Positions 8,236-18,098 are shown, counted from the stretch's first letter. The stretch is DNA of 47,197 nucleotides from Psychrobacter urativorans (GCF_904846675.1 NZ_CAJHBT010000022.1:1-47197), one strand, 5' to 3'. Program-made: numbers and translations. The notes: generated by a model not told the origin, from the sequence alone.

Positions 8236-9498
8236 TTAATTAACATTGCCGGTGGTAAAGGTAAATTGTTTTCTCTCAGAGGCTTTGCCATCTACTAAAA
8301 CATCGAAGCTGACTTTGTATTTACTATTGCCATAAAGTCCGCAGTTTTTGCTTTTTCTACGGCCAGTCTCACAGCTTTTCAATGCATCCGTAAGAGGCAA
8401 AATAAAGGCTTCGTTTTTTAGTAATGCATACGCGGTTTCTTTATGAGGGTCGTCACGATAATCGAGCAAGTCAGTCGGTAACTCTATATTACGCTCAATA
8501 TCGTGGAACGTAATATTACTGACGCTAATGGTGTTGGCGGTTGGTATGCTGATATAGACAGGCTGACCGATAGGGTCAGTACTTAAATCGCGACCTGTGC
8601 CTTCGACGGGGTTTGGCGACTCATTATATAGCGCAGTATTGGTGTCAGTCACCCCATCACAAGGGTAAGTAAATATGCCTTTAAAGTTGCTGTTTTCGGT
8701 CTCTTGGATAGCTGCTGAATTATTCACTAAGACATAGCTTTGGTAGGTATTGGCATCTTTGCCATAAGGAGTATAGGCCACCACACTTGAGCCGGCTTTA
8801 GCAAGACTTGGCATCATTAATGAGCTCAGATGGTAAGGCGCGGCTAATAGAGACTTGACCATGCCTTGTGCCGCAAGTTCAGGGGATACGACTTTACCTG
8901 CCGAATTAAAATAGGTCGTATGAGAGATGTTTTCAACGACAATATAGTTGCGAGGATGTTTGGCTGCCAGCAGACGTTCTTTCATGCTCAGGCCACTAAA
9001 AAAAGGATTATTCGTTCCTGTCCATTCTTTAATATCTGCAATCTCATTTTCATAATGTACATTGAATAGCGTTGGTGCTGATTTGGAGAATGCATACTGA
9101 ATATACTGCGCATGTTGGGTAGCAATTTTAGTCAGGGCGTCATTTTGCGTGACCTCGCTTAGTCCACATTGACTGCGCTTACGGCTAATTAAATTAGAAG
9201 CTTCTCGCCCCGCCGATTCATAGTTTTTATTCTCAACCGTGTTAATACCCACTTCGGTCTCAATATCAGTTTCAAGTGCTGACGGCTTAACAACTGTCTT
9301 TGTTGGCGCAATTGGTACGTCTGCAGTCTCTGGCTGTACAATTAACGTCTCATTAGACTCGTTAGGCTGGACCGTATCAGCATCCGTTGAGTTATTTGAC
9401 TCACTATCTGTGCTTGCGTCGCAAGCACTTAAAAACACCGTTGAAAAAAGTATCACAGGTATCACAGTAAGGCTTTTCGCCAACGTATTGAATGTCAT
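8236..9498 (-). CDS. CAP/SCP-domain lipoprotein
   Basis: A 420-aa exported lipoprotein. The signal peptide ends in a lipobox (FLSAC, Cys26), followed by a roughly 75-aa Asp/Ser/Glu/Thr-rich linker. Residues about 95-280 form a CAP (SCP/PR-1-like) domain: an opening helix ASNLISRKRSQCG, the TQHAQYIQYA helix, the histidine-containing FNVHYENE segment and the VVENISHTT stretch. A further C-terminal region of about 140 residues (beta-rich, with Cys pairs in FTYPCDG and LKSCETG…KNCG) is not part of the core CAP fold. In bacteria CAP proteins are envelope proteins of mostly unknown activity. Likely located at the outer or inner membrane facing the periplasm. Single gene. Confidence 0.8.
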   Translation of the reverse strand: MTFNTLAKSLTVIPVILFSTVFLSACDASTDSESNNSTDADTVQPNESNETLIVQPETADVPIAPTKTVVKPSALETDIETEVGINTVENKNYESAGREASNLISRKRSQCGLSEVTQNDALTKIATQHAQYIQYAFSKSAPTLFNVHYENEIADIKEWTGTNNPFFSGLSMKERLLAAKHPRNYIVVENISHTTYFNSAGKVVSPELAAQGMVKSLLAAPYHLSSLMMPSLAKAGSSVVAYTPYGKDANTYQSYVLVNNSAAIQETENSNFKGIFTYPCDGVTDTNTALYNESPNPVEGTGRDLSTDPIGQPVYISIPTANTISVSNITFHDIERNIELPTDLLDYRDDPHKETAYALLKNEAFILPLTDALKSCETGRRKSKNCGLYGNSKYKVSFDVLVDGKASERKQFTFTTGNVN

Positions 9499-9581
9499 CG
9501 CTTATCCTATAAGATAATGAGGCTGAGCTGAGAATGGTAAATAAGAATTTTGAAAGTGGTAAAAACTGTAAGAAGTGGCTA

Positions 9582-10481
9582 TTAATTCTCAAGCGCTCGT
9601 CTGACCGGTCCGAAGCTACGACGATGCTCAGGCAAGACGCCATGAATATCGATAGCCTGCATATGCGCTTTTGTTGGATAGCCTTTATGATTGGCAATAC
9701 CGTATTGTGGATATTGAGCATGCAGCTGATACATGGTTTCGTCACGACTGACTTTCGCTAAAATACTAGCAGCGGCAATACTGGTATGACGCGCATCCCC
9801 TTTTACCCACGCTTGGCAGTCGATAGCTGAGGAAACCATACCTATTTTTGCAAGCTTGGCATAATCTAGCTCAGGACAGCGATTACCATCGAACAGCAAT
9901 TCAGCCTGTAGCTCACAAGACGGATGATCCGCTATTGAGTTTATCTGACTTACTAACGCCACCAATAATTCTTCGGTACATAAACGCATACCCAGCATGG
10001 TCGCTTGTAGGATGTTTACTTGATCGATCACGGCCGCTGGAATATCAGCAACAATATACGCTAGAGCATATTGCTGAACTAAGGGATAAAGAATATCGCG
10101 CTTTTTTTCACTCAGCTGTTTGGAGTCAGTTAAGATGGACAGCTTTGTATCTTGTAGGAGCTTATTCTCGATCAGACCTGACCACATTTTTGGCAATATT
10201 GCAGCAGCCACATTGACGCTACCTAATAATGGCCCGCGCCCTGCCTCATCCACACCAATTTGTAGCGTCAGCAGCTCAGAAGACATCTCAAGGTCTTGCG
10301 CTGGTTCCATCGCATACTCAGCCAATAACTTAGCAATATTTAGCTGACCGTTCAGGTGAATCGGCGCGGCTAAGCTAATATACTGACCTTTAACATCAAT
10401 ATGTTCAATGTCGATGTTAATAGCGATAATATGATTGTTTGGACAAGTCTCAATGCTCATAGCTTTAACTGTCTTATTCAC
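9582..10481 (-). CDS. rnhB: ribonuclease HII
   Basis: Cleaves the RNA strand of RNA-DNA hybrids and removes single ribonucleotides misincorporated in DNA. The metal-binding acidic residues are all visible: Asp78 and Glu79 in GVDEAGRG, Asp197 in LLFDGNRCP and Asp228 in KGDARH, followed by [14 protein letters not shown]. The conserved [10 protein letters not shown] is at about 118-127. At 299 aa the protein is about 100 longer than the E. coli enzyme, mainly from a 70-residue N-terminal region with no clear homologue. The frame opens with GTG at 10481, and an ATG seven codons in (10460) is an alternative. It follows lpxB by 9 bp, the usual lpxB-rnhB operon order. Confidence 0.92.
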   Translation of the reverse strand: MNKTVKAMSIETCPNNHIIAINIDIEHIDVKGQYISLAAPIHLNGQLNIAKLLAEYAMEPAQDLEMSSELLTLQIGVDEAGRGPLLGSVNVAAAILPKMWSGLIENKLLQDTKLSILTDSKQLSEKKRDILYPLVQQYALAYIVADIPAAVIDQVNILQATMLGMRLCTEELLVALVSQINSIADHPSCELQAELLFDGNRCPELDYAKLAKIGMVSSAIDCQAWVKGDARHTSIAAASILAKVSRDETMYQLHAQYPQYGIANHKGYPTKAHMQAIDIHGVLPEHRRSFGPVRRALEN

Positions 10482-10490
10482 TGGGGCTTA

Positions 10491-11825
10491 CTAACGATAA
10501 TTTTGAGCATACCATTGCTCAATCACGCTATTAGCAGGATTATGGTTGCTTTGCTGCTGTAATGTTTTCTTATTCTCAATAAGCGCGTTTAACTGCTCAT
10601 TATAAGCGCGTGGTTGTAATAACTTTATCACTGTACGGCAGATACTATCGCCATTAGCTTGCTCTTGGATCAGCTCAGGAACAATCGCTTTGCCCGCTAG
10701 GATATTAGGTAGGGCCACATAAGATACTTTTACCAAGCGCTTAGCAATCTCATAGGTTAGCTGATTCAGCTGATAAATCACCACCATCGGACGCTCAAGC
10801 AGCATAGCTTCAAGGGTTGCAGTGCCCGATGCTAGCATGACAACATCTGACGCCGCCATCGCTTGTTGGCTAAAAGCGGGCTGGCTTTCGTCATAAACTA
10901 CAGCAATAGCAGCACGAAGTTGTTCTGAGCGCTTATCAATCACCTCTTGTACAATATATTGATGATTTTGATCAACCGTTGGTACGATGAAACATAACTT
11001 GGGGTCGAGCAATAATAACTTTTGGATACCGTCAAGCATCAATGGCAAAATAGCAGTAATCTCGCCACGGCGTGACCCTGGCATCACACAAATAAGCTGG
11101 CTGACTGTCTCAAAACGCTCTACGAAAAACTGTTGCAAACTGCCATCATCCCAGACCAATTCACTGCGCAACTGATGGGTCGGCGTGTCTAACAACTCTT
11201 GATTGATAGTTCTTAGTAGCGGATGTCCAACACATATCGCTGGATGATCATAACGCTCATATACTGGCAGCTCAAAGGGAAACAAGCACAGCACTAAGTT
11301 AGTAGCCGCCTTGATACCATGAATACGCGACTCCCGCCACGCCCAAATTGATGGACTGACATACTGCACACAAAACACGCCTTGGGGTTTCAGCTTTTTA
11401 GCAACTCGTAAATTAAAGTCGGGGGCATCAATACCAATAAACCAATCAATATCGGCTGAACTAAAGGCCGTAAGCAGCTCACGGCGCGCTTTTAGCAAAT
11501 CTGGCAGTTGTGATAATACCTCTACCAAGCCCATCACCGCCAAGCGCGATAAAGGAAAAATAGTTTGCAATCCTTGCGCGGCCATTTTTATACCGCCGAC
11601 ACCCACCCAGACGATATCATCACGCAGATTATTCATCTGCTGCATAAAGTCAGCACCCAGGCCATCACCGGACACCTCGCCTGCAACAATACCAATCACC
11701 AATGGTGACATGGGTGATTTTGCCATCTCGTCATTCGTCTCTGTTGAGCTTGTAGCAGAAGTGCTCGTTAAGTCACTGTGTTTAAAAGACGTAGCAGATG
11801 TGGGAAGCGTAGCAGGATCTATCAT
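10491..11825 (-). CDS. lpxB: lipid-A-disaccharide synthase
   Basis: A GT19 glycosyltransferase of lipid A synthesis, which joins UDP-2,3-diacylglucosamine to lipid X at the inner membrane. Recognisable motifs are GIVAGEVSGDGLGADFM (residues 45-61), VGVGGIKMAAQGLQTIFP, VMGLVEVL, FIGIDAPDFNLRVAKKLK, YVSPSIWAWR and the C-terminal ASGTATLEAMLLERPMVVIY. The length is 444 aa because of a Ser/Thr-rich N-terminal extension; Met34 (MAKSPMSP) is the start that would match typical family members. It is followed directly by rnhB. The other genes of the usual lpx cluster (lpxD, fabZ, lpxA) are not in this window. Confidence 0.93.
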   Translation of the reverse strand: MIDPATLPTSATSFKHSDLTSTSATSSTETNDEMAKSPMSPLVIGIVAGEVSGDGLGADFMQQMNNLRDDIVWVGVGGIKMAAQGLQTIFPLSRLAVMGLVEVLSQLPDLLKARRELLTAFSSADIDWFIGIDAPDFNLRVAKKLKPQGVFCVQYVSPSIWAWRESRIHGIKAATNLVLCLFPFELPVYERYDHPAICVGHPLLRTINQELLDTPTHQLRSELVWDDGSLQQFFVERFETVSQLICVMPGSRRGEITAILPLMLDGIQKLLLLDPKLCFIVPTVDQNHQYIVQEVIDKRSEQLRAAIAVVYDESQPAFSQQAMAASDVVMLASGTATLEAMLLERPMVVIYQLNQLTYEIAKRLVKVSYVALPNILAGKAIVPELIQEQANGDSICRTVIKLLQPRAYNEQLNALIENKKTLQQQSNHNPANSVIEQWYAQNYR

Positions 11826-12134
11826 AACAAGCTCTCGATATTAACAAGGCATAACGGGCAACGTAAAAATACAGCACGAGCCGCTATTTATAAGTCGCCA
11901 TCATACGTGACGCCGATACAAATTGCCAAATGACAGCATTATAGCGCGACCAATAATCGCTTAACTCGCTTAGCTTAAATCACTCAATAGTGCCGTTATC
12001 AGTTGTCTTTGATAAGCTTATAATTAAGCCAAAATAGGAGTAAAAAATCTATTAAACACCTAGATAACAAACAAGTATAACAAATTTTTGGTTTCAACAT
12101 TCCAGTTATCAGTCAATTAACTGGCCGACTGGCC
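11826..12134. other. divergent intergenic region lpxB / DAHP synthase
   Basis: No gene found here. The half nearest lpxB holds a GC-richer leader, and the rest is AT-rich. A promoter for the DAHP synthase lies just to the right (12135-12163). I could not identify a convincing lpxB promoter. Confidence 0.4.
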
Positions 12135-12163
12135 TTGTCAACTGGAGCTTTACACCGCATAAT
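12135..12163 (+). promoter_or_regulatory. sigma-70 promoter of the DAHP synthase gene
   Basis: TTGTCA (12135-12140), a spacer of exactly 17 bp and CATAAT (12158-12163). Each hexamer matches 5 of 6 consensus bases. Transcription would begin near 12170 and give a leader of about 30 nt before the ATG at 12200. No leader peptide or attenuator-like hairpin is seen. Confidence 0.65.
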
Positions 12164-12199
12164 GAATATCCCTATAAATTGGCTAGACGGCGTATAATC

Positions 12200-13282
12200 A
12201 TGACAACACCAACTACTCATAACGCAGACATTGATGACGTGAATATTGAACAATTCATCCCTTTGATTACTCCCGCTGAGCTAAAAACTGAGCTACCCCT
12301 GACAGAGCCGGCTTATCAAACCGTCTTAAAAGGTCGCCATACCATCCAAGATATCTTGGATGGTAAAGACAAGCGTCTGTTTGTGGTCATTGGCCCTTGC
12401 TCGATTCATGACATTAAAGCGGCTCATGAATATGCTGACCGTTTGGCAGTATTGGCAAAAGAGATCGAAGATACCATCTTTGTAGTGATGCGCGTCTATT
12501 TTGAAAAGCCGCGTACGACTGTAGGCTGGAAAGGCATGATCAATGACCCCGATATGGACGATAGCTTTGATATCGAAAAAGGTTTGCGTACTGCCCGTAA
12601 GTTATTGATCGACTTAAATGAAAAAGGCTTACCGTGCGCGACCGAAGCACTTGATCCGAACACTCCGCAGTACATGCAAGACTTGATCAGCTGGTCAGCG
12701 ATTGGTGCGCGTACTACCGAAAGCCAGACGCATCGCGAGATGAGCTCAGGCTTATCCTGTCCGGTAGGATTCAAGAACGGTACCGATGGTGGCATGACCG
12801 TCGCTGTCAACGCCATGCAAGCGGTAAAAGCCGGTCATAGCTTTCTAGGGCTTTCCTCAGATGGTAAAGTATCTATCATCAAGTCCAAAGGCAACCCTTA
12901 CGCCCACGTGGTATTGCGCGGTGGTAACGGTAAACCTAACTATGATGAAACGGCTGTCGAGCAAGTTGAAAACGCACTGGCTAAAGGCAAAACCAGCAGC
13001 AAGATTATGATCGACTCCAGCCATGCCAACTCGGGTAAAGATCCCTACTTGCAGCCAATGGTTATCCAAAACGTCGCTGAGCAAATCCAAAATGGTAATA
13101 AATCTATCATTGGTATGATGATAGAGAGCCATCTAAAAGGTGGTAGTCAGAAACTGACCGCTGATTTGGATGCATTAGAATACGGCGTGTCTATCACTGA
13201 TGGTTGCCTTGACTGGGAAAGTACGGTTACGGCCCTACATAATCTACGTGACATGGTAAAAGATGTTCTACCTAATCGTTAA
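12200..13282 (+). CDS. 3-deoxy-7-phosphoheptulonate (DAHP) synthase, class I
   Basis: Condenses phosphoenolpyruvate and erythrose-4-phosphate, the first step of aromatic amino-acid synthesis. The class I (AroF/G/H) pattern is clear: VIGPCSIHD, YFEKPRTTVGWKG (phosphate/PEP binding), the GARTTESQTHREMSSGLSCPVGFKNGTDG stretch, the metal-ligand Cys in the GPCS motif, the late IMIDSSHANSGKDP and MIESHLKGGSQ. I use ATG 12200, giving 360 aa, close to the E. coli enzymes. A TTG seven codons upstream is less likely, because the extra residues lie before the family start. I cannot tell from sequence alone which aromatic amino acid regulates it. Monocistronic, with its own promoter and terminator. Confidence 0.93.
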   Translation: MTTPTTHNADIDDVNIEQFIPLITPAELKTELPLTEPAYQTVLKGRHTIQDILDGKDKRLFVVIGPCSIHDIKAAHEYADRLAVLAKEIEDTIFVVMRVYFEKPRTTVGWKGMINDPDMDDSFDIEKGLRTARKLLIDLNEKGLPCATEALDPNTPQYMQDLISWSAIGARTTESQTHREMSSGLSCPVGFKNGTDGGMTVAVNAMQAVKAGHSFLGLSSDGKVSIIKSKGNPYAHVVLRGGNGKPNYDETAVEQVENALAKGKTSSKIMIDSSHANSGKDPYLQPMVIQNVAEQIQNGNKSIIGMMIESHLKGGSQKLTADLDALEYGVSITDGCLDWESTVTALHNLRDMVKDVLPNR

Positions 13283-13334
13283 TCGCTACTGTCATTAGTT
13301 AATTAGTTATAAGTTTTATTGAAAGTTCGACACG

Positions 13335-13367
13335 AAAAAGCCCACCTATTTATAGATGGGCTTTTTT
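13335..13367. terminator. rho-independent terminator, DAHP synthase/pepN
   Basis: AAGCCCACCTA and TAGATGGGCTT pair with one mismatch around a 4-nt loop, with A-runs and T-runs on both sides. It can serve the plus-strand DAHP synthase gene and the convergent pepN. Confidence 0.8.
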
Positions 13368-13450
13368 ATACTTGATAAGCTAACATTTTGGAAACTTGAG
13401 TAGCTTTAAAAGCTTAGTACTTAAAGTATCAGCAAACCCAGTTGCAGAAA

Positions 13451-16093
13451 CTACTCTCCCATCGCACCCAATACGCTGTCCAAGCTCTCGAGCACATGTT
13501 TAGAAGATACCTGCTGTTGCAAAGCTTTTAAATGATCCTGCGCCATTTGTCGGCGCGGCTCAACCAAGGTATACCAACGTGCCAATACTTGTAATAAGCG
13601 CGACGCTACCACTGGATTGGACTCATCTAGCTTTTTAATAACATCGATATAAATATCTAACCCCTCTGGCGTCCAGAGTACGGTAGGCTGAGTAGTAAAA
13701 GCGCTAATCACTGAGCGAATGCGGTTAGGTGTGTTCCAATCAAAATCATCACGTTCGAGTAACGTTTGGATATCAGTGGTAGTAACATGATCAGCGGACG
13801 CTTGCACACTAAACCATAAATCAATCACTAAGTCATTGTCTTGAAAACGCTGATAGAAATCTGCTAGATAATCATCACTTCCTGTCACTTGATGATTGAC
13901 CATCGCTTTTAGCGCACCAAAACGTTCCGTCATACAGCTGGCGTTATCGTACTGCTGCTGTGCCCACTTAGAGGCTTCACTAACGCCTGCGGTCAATGCC
14001 ATATCTAATACGACATTACGCAATGCACGCTTGCCAAGTGCTTCAGGGCTGTCTGAATATGCCTCCAGTGGTAACTGATTATAGAGAACTGTCCACTGAT
14101 CTTTTAGCGACTCGGCAACTTGGCTGTATAAGCTGTCACGCTGCTCTTTAATCAATACCGGATCATAGTTTTTATGAATGGCCGAAGCTAACTCTTGCGC
14201 TGATGGAATATCTAATAAACGTGCCGCCAACATGGCATCAGTAGCCATTAATTGTGGTAACGTTTTCGCCAGTGCCTGCAAATATACTTTAGGATCATGC
14301 CCTTGTAGCAAAATACGATTGACCAGCATTTGCGTCACTTGCCAGCGGTTAAAGCCATTGGTTTCATGAGTCAATAAAAAAGCCAAATCTTCATCTTGAT
14401 AATCATAATTAAGCTGTACCGGCGCACTAAAGTCACGTAGCAATGACACCACCGGCTCGCTGCTAACATTCTCAAAGCTAAAGGTTTGCTGCGCTTGATC
14501 CAACATCAGCATACGCTCAGCGATAATCGCGCCAGTTGCTTTATCAAATAACGCGGTCGCTACCGGAATAGGCAGTGGTTTTGGTGCATCAAAGCCTGCA
14601 ACGTGGCGTGTCTGTTGACTCAAAGTAATGGTCAGCGTTTGCATCTTCTCATCATATTGCTGATGTCCAGACAGCACTGGCGTACCTGGCTGACGATACC
14701 AATCGATAAAGTCTTCAATCTTGCTATCAGTGATGCTCAGCGCCGATAAGAAATCTTCAACGGTCACAGCTTGCCCATCATAACGACGGAAGTATTCATC
14801 CGTGCCTTTACGAAAATTATCTGGCCCTAAAGTATTGGCAAGCATACGCACGATTTCTGCGCCTTTCTCATAGATAGTGGTGGTATAAAAGTTATTAATC
14901 TCAACAAAGCTCTCAGGCCGTACTGGATGTGCCAATGGGCCTGCATCTTCGGCAAACTGATGCGCACGCAACGTTGCCACATCGTCGATACGCTGAACCG
15001 CACTGGATTGCTGATCCGCAGAAAATGACTGGTCACGAAAGACGGTCAGACCTTCTTTTAAGCACAACTGAAACCAATCGCGGCAAGTGATACGGTTGCC
15101 CGTCCAATTATGGAAATACTCATGGGCAATAACTGCTTTGACATTAAAGCTGCGTGCATCGGTGGTGGTCTCAGGACTGGATAATACGCAGGCGGTATTA
15201 AAAATATTAAGGCCTTTGTTTTCCATTGCGCCCATATTAAATTGGCTAACGGCGACTATCATATAGCGATCTAAATCATAGGCGCGACCGTAATTGACCT
15301 CATCCCAAACCATAGCATCTTTGAGCGCCTGCATACCGACCTGACATTTGTCAATATCGGTAGACTTAGCATATAGCTCAAGCGTTACGTCACGACCCTC
15401 AGAAGTAGTATGATGATCAGTGAGCACATCTAAATCAGCAACCACACAGGCAAACAGATAGCTGGGTTTATTAGTCGGATCATGCCAAATGGCATAATGA
15501 CGATCTGGCGCATCAGTAACGTCACCTTGTTCGACTAAATTACCATTGGCCAATAGCGTCGGATAACGTTTATCCGCTTCCAAACGTGTGGTAAATATTG
15601 CCAACACGTCAGGACGATCGGGATAAAAGGTAATTTTACGAAAGCCCTCAGGCTCGCATTGAGTGACAAACATAGTATCGCTACCACTGCCTGCCATATA
15701 TAAGCCTTCAAGGGCGGTGTTGGCTTGCGGATAAATACGCACTTGTAGTTGCAAGGTTACATTATCAGGCGCATCGGTAATAGTCAGCTTGCCATCTGCT
15801 TGCTCGTAACGCTCAGACGCAAGGGGTTCATCATCAATCATGATGGTCATCAACTCGATATCTTCGCCATTCAGTACCAAATCACCCGCCGCCTGACGAT
15901 TCATCACCAATTTGCTATCAACCAATGCATAATCCGCAAACAGCTTAATATCTAAATCAACTGTCTCTACATCAAAGCTTGGCTTCTTATAGTCTTTTAA
16001 ATTAATTTTACTATTAATTTCACTCGGTGCATGTGGTGGCACATCCGCCATTTCAGGGTTGATTATTTGAGTAGCGCTTTCAGCGGTAGACAT
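13451..16093 (-). CDS. pepN: aminopeptidase N (M1 metallopeptidase)
   Basis: A broad-specificity cytoplasmic aminopeptidase that recycles peptides. The M1 exopeptidase motif GAMEN is at residues 288-292, and the zinc site HEYFHNW (His324, Glu325, His328) is followed by the third ligand Glu347 in LKEGLT. This is the same 23-residue spacing as in E. coli PepN. The QCEPEGFRKITFYPDRPDV stretch is also typical. At 880 aa it is close to the family's 870. The extra N-terminal 30-35 residues are polar and precede the conserved core. Single gene, divergent from the Pal-like lipoprotein. Confidence 0.95.
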   Translation of the reverse strand: MSTAESATQIINPEMADVPPHAPSEINSKINLKDYKKPSFDVETVDLDIKLFADYALVDSKLVMNRQAAGDLVLNGEDIELMTIMIDDEPLASERYEQADGKLTITDAPDNVTLQLQVRIYPQANTALEGLYMAGSGSDTMFVTQCEPEGFRKITFYPDRPDVLAIFTTRLEADKRYPTLLANGNLVEQGDVTDAPDRHYAIWHDPTNKPSYLFACVVADLDVLTDHHTTSEGRDVTLELYAKSTDIDKCQVGMQALKDAMVWDEVNYGRAYDLDRYMIVAVSQFNMGAMENKGLNIFNTACVLSSPETTTDARSFNVKAVIAHEYFHNWTGNRITCRDWFQLCLKEGLTVFRDQSFSADQQSSAVQRIDDVATLRAHQFAEDAGPLAHPVRPESFVEINNFYTTTIYEKGAEIVRMLANTLGPDNFRKGTDEYFRRYDGQAVTVEDFLSALSITDSKIEDFIDWYRQPGTPVLSGHQQYDEKMQTLTITLSQQTRHVAGFDAPKPLPIPVATALFDKATGAIIAERMLMLDQAQQTFSFENVSSEPVVSLLRDFSAPVQLNYDYQDEDLAFLLTHETNGFNRWQVTQMLVNRILLQGHDPKVYLQALAKTLPQLMATDAMLAARLLDIPSAQELASAIHKNYDPVLIKEQRDSLYSQVAESLKDQWTVLYNQLPLEAYSDSPEALGKRALRNVVLDMALTAGVSEASKWAQQQYDNASCMTERFGALKAMVNHQVTGSDDYLADFYQRFQDNDLVIDLWFSVQASADHVTTTDIQTLLERDDFDWNTPNRIRSVISAFTTQPTVLWTPEGLDIYIDVIKKLDESNPVVASRLLQVLARWYTLVEPRRQMAQDHLKALQQQVSSKHVLESLDSVLGAMGE

Positions 16094-16484
16094 GAATAGT
16101 CCTATTATTAGATAGTGATAAAACTAGAGGTTAGTAAAAATCGTGATTGGTTTGGGATTAACTCGAGAGTATCGAATAAATAGCTATAAAGTTGACTATG
16201 ATTAACCTTATAATTACATTGGTGTGAGGGTCAGGATTTCAAGGGTAAACGCTTAACAAAACGGCCGATTTTACAACCCTAATCTTATGGCTATCATTTA
16301 TTAGACTGACAAAACCTTCTCCAGATTGCCAAATGTATATTGCAATAAATAACTAACTTTGGCATCATTTACAGTAATGCTATTTACATAACGTAACATT
16401 GATTCTACTATGGGCAGCAATTGCCTAGGTTTTATTATAAGCAGTTTAAAAAAACAAACTTGATCAAAAATTTAGGAGCTCATC
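16094..16484. other. divergent intergenic region pepN / Pal-like gene
   Basis: About 390 bp of AT-rich sequence with no gene. Several TATAAT-like hexamers occur (for example near 16208-16213), but none has a -35 at 16-18 bp that I would defend. The Pal-like gene has a good ribosome site, TTTAGGAG, at about 16472-16479. Confidence 0.4.
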
Positions 16485-17036
16485 ATGTCAATTAATATCG
16501 CTTTGTCTAACACGTCAGCAAAAAACCGTTTTGCTAAAATTGCTGCCCTTGCGGTGCTATCTAGTGCTGTAGCGCTCACCACCGGTTGTGCCACCAAGCG
16601 GGCTACCTCTGAAGTTGTCGTTGCCCCTCTTGGTATTCCAAGTAGTCAAACCGGCTATACCGGTGCGGTCATCGTAGATAACTCAGACGCTATCATCTCA
16701 GATGCGGACAACTTGCAAGCCGTCGTCTATTTTGATTTCGATAGTAGCGAGATTACCTCCCAATCGGCTAATATGCTGAACCAGCACGCCAGCCTGTTAA
16801 GCTCAAACCCAGCAGCCAGCGTACTTGTAGCCGGTCATACTGATGAGCGTGGTAGCCGTGAATACAATATAGCCCTAGGCGAGCGCCGTGCGCAGTCTGT
16901 CAGTAACTATCTTGCTGCCCAAGGCGTAGCCGCGAATAATATTCGTGTCATCAGCTACGGTGAAGAACGTCCTGTTGCTGCTGGAACGACTGAAGAAGCC
17001 TACGCGCAAAATCGTCGAGCTGAACTGTCTTATTAA
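16485..17036 (+). CDS. OmpA-family peptidoglycan-associated lipoprotein (Pal-like)
   Basis: A 183-aa lipoprotein. A basic N-terminus and hydrophobic helix end at LTTGC, giving lipidated Cys35. The C-terminal OmpA-like domain (about residues 78-183) has VYFDFDSSEI, LVAGHTDERGSREYNIALGERRA and the final QNRRAELSY, with the Asp and Arg that bind meso-diaminopimelate in peptidoglycan. This architecture and length match Pal of the Tol-Pal system. No tolB or ybgF genes adjoin it, so it may be a Pal paralogue rather than the Tol-Pal member itself. It has a good ribosome site (AGGAG) and its own terminator. Confidence 0.85.
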   Translation: MSINIALSNTSAKNRFAKIAALAVLSSAVALTTGCATKRATSEVVVAPLGIPSSQTGYTGAVIVDNSDAIISDADNLQAVVYFDFDSSEITSQSANMLNQHASLLSSNPAASVLVAGHTDERGSREYNIALGERRAQSVSNYLAAQGVAANNIRVISYGEERPVAAGTTEEAYAQNRRAELSY

Positions 17037-17086
17037 TAGCTGTTTGCTAACCGCCATTAAATACGGTTAATTTGTAGTGATATATT

Positions 17087-17119
17087 AAGCCCAGTAATTT
17101 AATATTGCTGGGCTTTTTT
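17087..17119 (+). terminator. rho-independent terminator of the Pal-like gene
   Basis: A 12-bp stem, AAGCCCAGTAAT/ATTGCTGGGCTT (one G-T pair) with a 5-nt loop, followed by TTTT, about 50 bp after the stop. Confidence 0.85.
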
Positions 17120-17227
17120 ATAATCTTGTCATTATTTTATATAGAGCAACCTAGATAATTTTGACTCCAGATTCTCTTAATTACTGCATTACAGCCCATT
17201 CCTCTACAGCTGCCACCTTGATTCCTT

Positions 17228-18022
17228 ATGCCAACTTTAATACTACGTCATATCTGTTATACCCAACTTGACCCCACCACTTGGTGCGCTACTGCTCAAT
17301 TTATTTCACCATGCCTACCAAACTTATGGTCTGGTTTAGGTCAGCCTCTAACGCCTATTTCTATTGGTCCATTGACTCACTCTACTAAGCTCTATGAGAT
17401 GCTCTGGCAGCATTATAAACCTGAAAGCAGTCTATCAGCACCTGCTATTGCCTATAATAAACGTCAGCGGCAGCGCCGTGGCGTACGTTTATTATTGAGG
17501 ACCTTGCTTAATAAGCTAAATATTACTGATACTTTAGATGACACTCAATTTCCTTATCGACTTGCAGATAGCCAACGTTATGTCTGCTTTAGTCACTCAG
17601 CAACCAAGGTCACCGTCGTTATTAGCGACCGCCACCCTGTCGGCATAGATATTGAGACTCAAGACATTGCTTGGCAGGTTGTGCAGCGTTTTTACCATCC
17701 CGCTGAAATCACTATGCTAGCGGAGTTATCTTTAGAGCAACGTTTTATTACTGCTAAATGGTTATGGCAAATCAAAGAGAGTTTTATTAAAATCCATCAA
17801 TACAAACTCGCGCAAGGGTTAGGAATAAATTATGTGGCTGTTACTCCTTATCTTCTTGGTATCTTGCAGAAAATAGATTTAAACAAAGCCAATCTAAACA
17901 ACGATAGCTTATACAAAGCTAGTTTGGACGAAAACCGCACAACCGTTATTGTTATCGATAACAATAACTTTGGTTATCAAGTAGCTATCTTACCTTACCA
18001 GCAAACCATTATCGTTTTTTAA
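17228..18022 (+). CDS. 4'-phosphopantetheinyl transferase superfamily protein (Sfp type)
   Basis: Transfers the phosphopantetheine arm of coenzyme A to a serine of carrier proteins. The Sfp-type signature is present: RYVCFSHS (about 117-124), VGIDIE (138-143) with the magnesium-binding Asp and Glu, then WLWQIKESFIKIH (178-190) with the catalytic Lys-Glu-Ser. The length of 264 aa fits the two-domain Sfp class and not the short AcpS. No polyketide or non-ribosomal peptide genes lie nearby, so its carrier protein (perhaps fatty-acid ACP or a siderophore synthase elsewhere) is unknown. Flanked by terminators on both sides; monocistronic. Confidence 0.8.
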   Translation: MPTLILRHICYTQLDPTTWCATAQFISPCLPNLWSGLGQPLTPISIGPLTHSTKLYEMLWQHYKPESSLSAPAIAYNKRQRQRRGVRLLLRTLLNKLNITDTLDDTQFPYRLADSQRYVCFSHSATKVTVVISDRHPVGIDIETQDIAWQVVQRFYHPAEITMLAELSLEQRFITAKWLWQIKESFIKIHQYKLAQGLGINYVAVTPYLLGILQKIDLNKANLNNDSLYKASLDENRTTVIVIDNNNFGYQVAILPYQQTIIVF

Positions 18023-18070
18023 GTCTGTTTCTCACAGCTAGAAATATTCTATATATAAACTGTAAAACAA

Positions 18071-18098
18071 AAAAACGACCTGAAGGCCGTTTTTTTTA
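18071..18098. terminator. bidirectional terminator between convergent genes
   Basis: AACG-A-CC/GG-C-CGTT hairpin flanked by seven A on the left and eight T on the right. It can end both the phosphopantetheinyl transferase gene and the opposing outer-membrane protein gene. Confidence 0.8.

Noticed and set aside
12193..12198. Perfect TATAAT just before the DAHP synthase ATG
   Set aside because: Transcription from it would start inside the gene and no -35 is at the correct distance. The TTGTCA-17-CATAAT pair upstream explains the start better.
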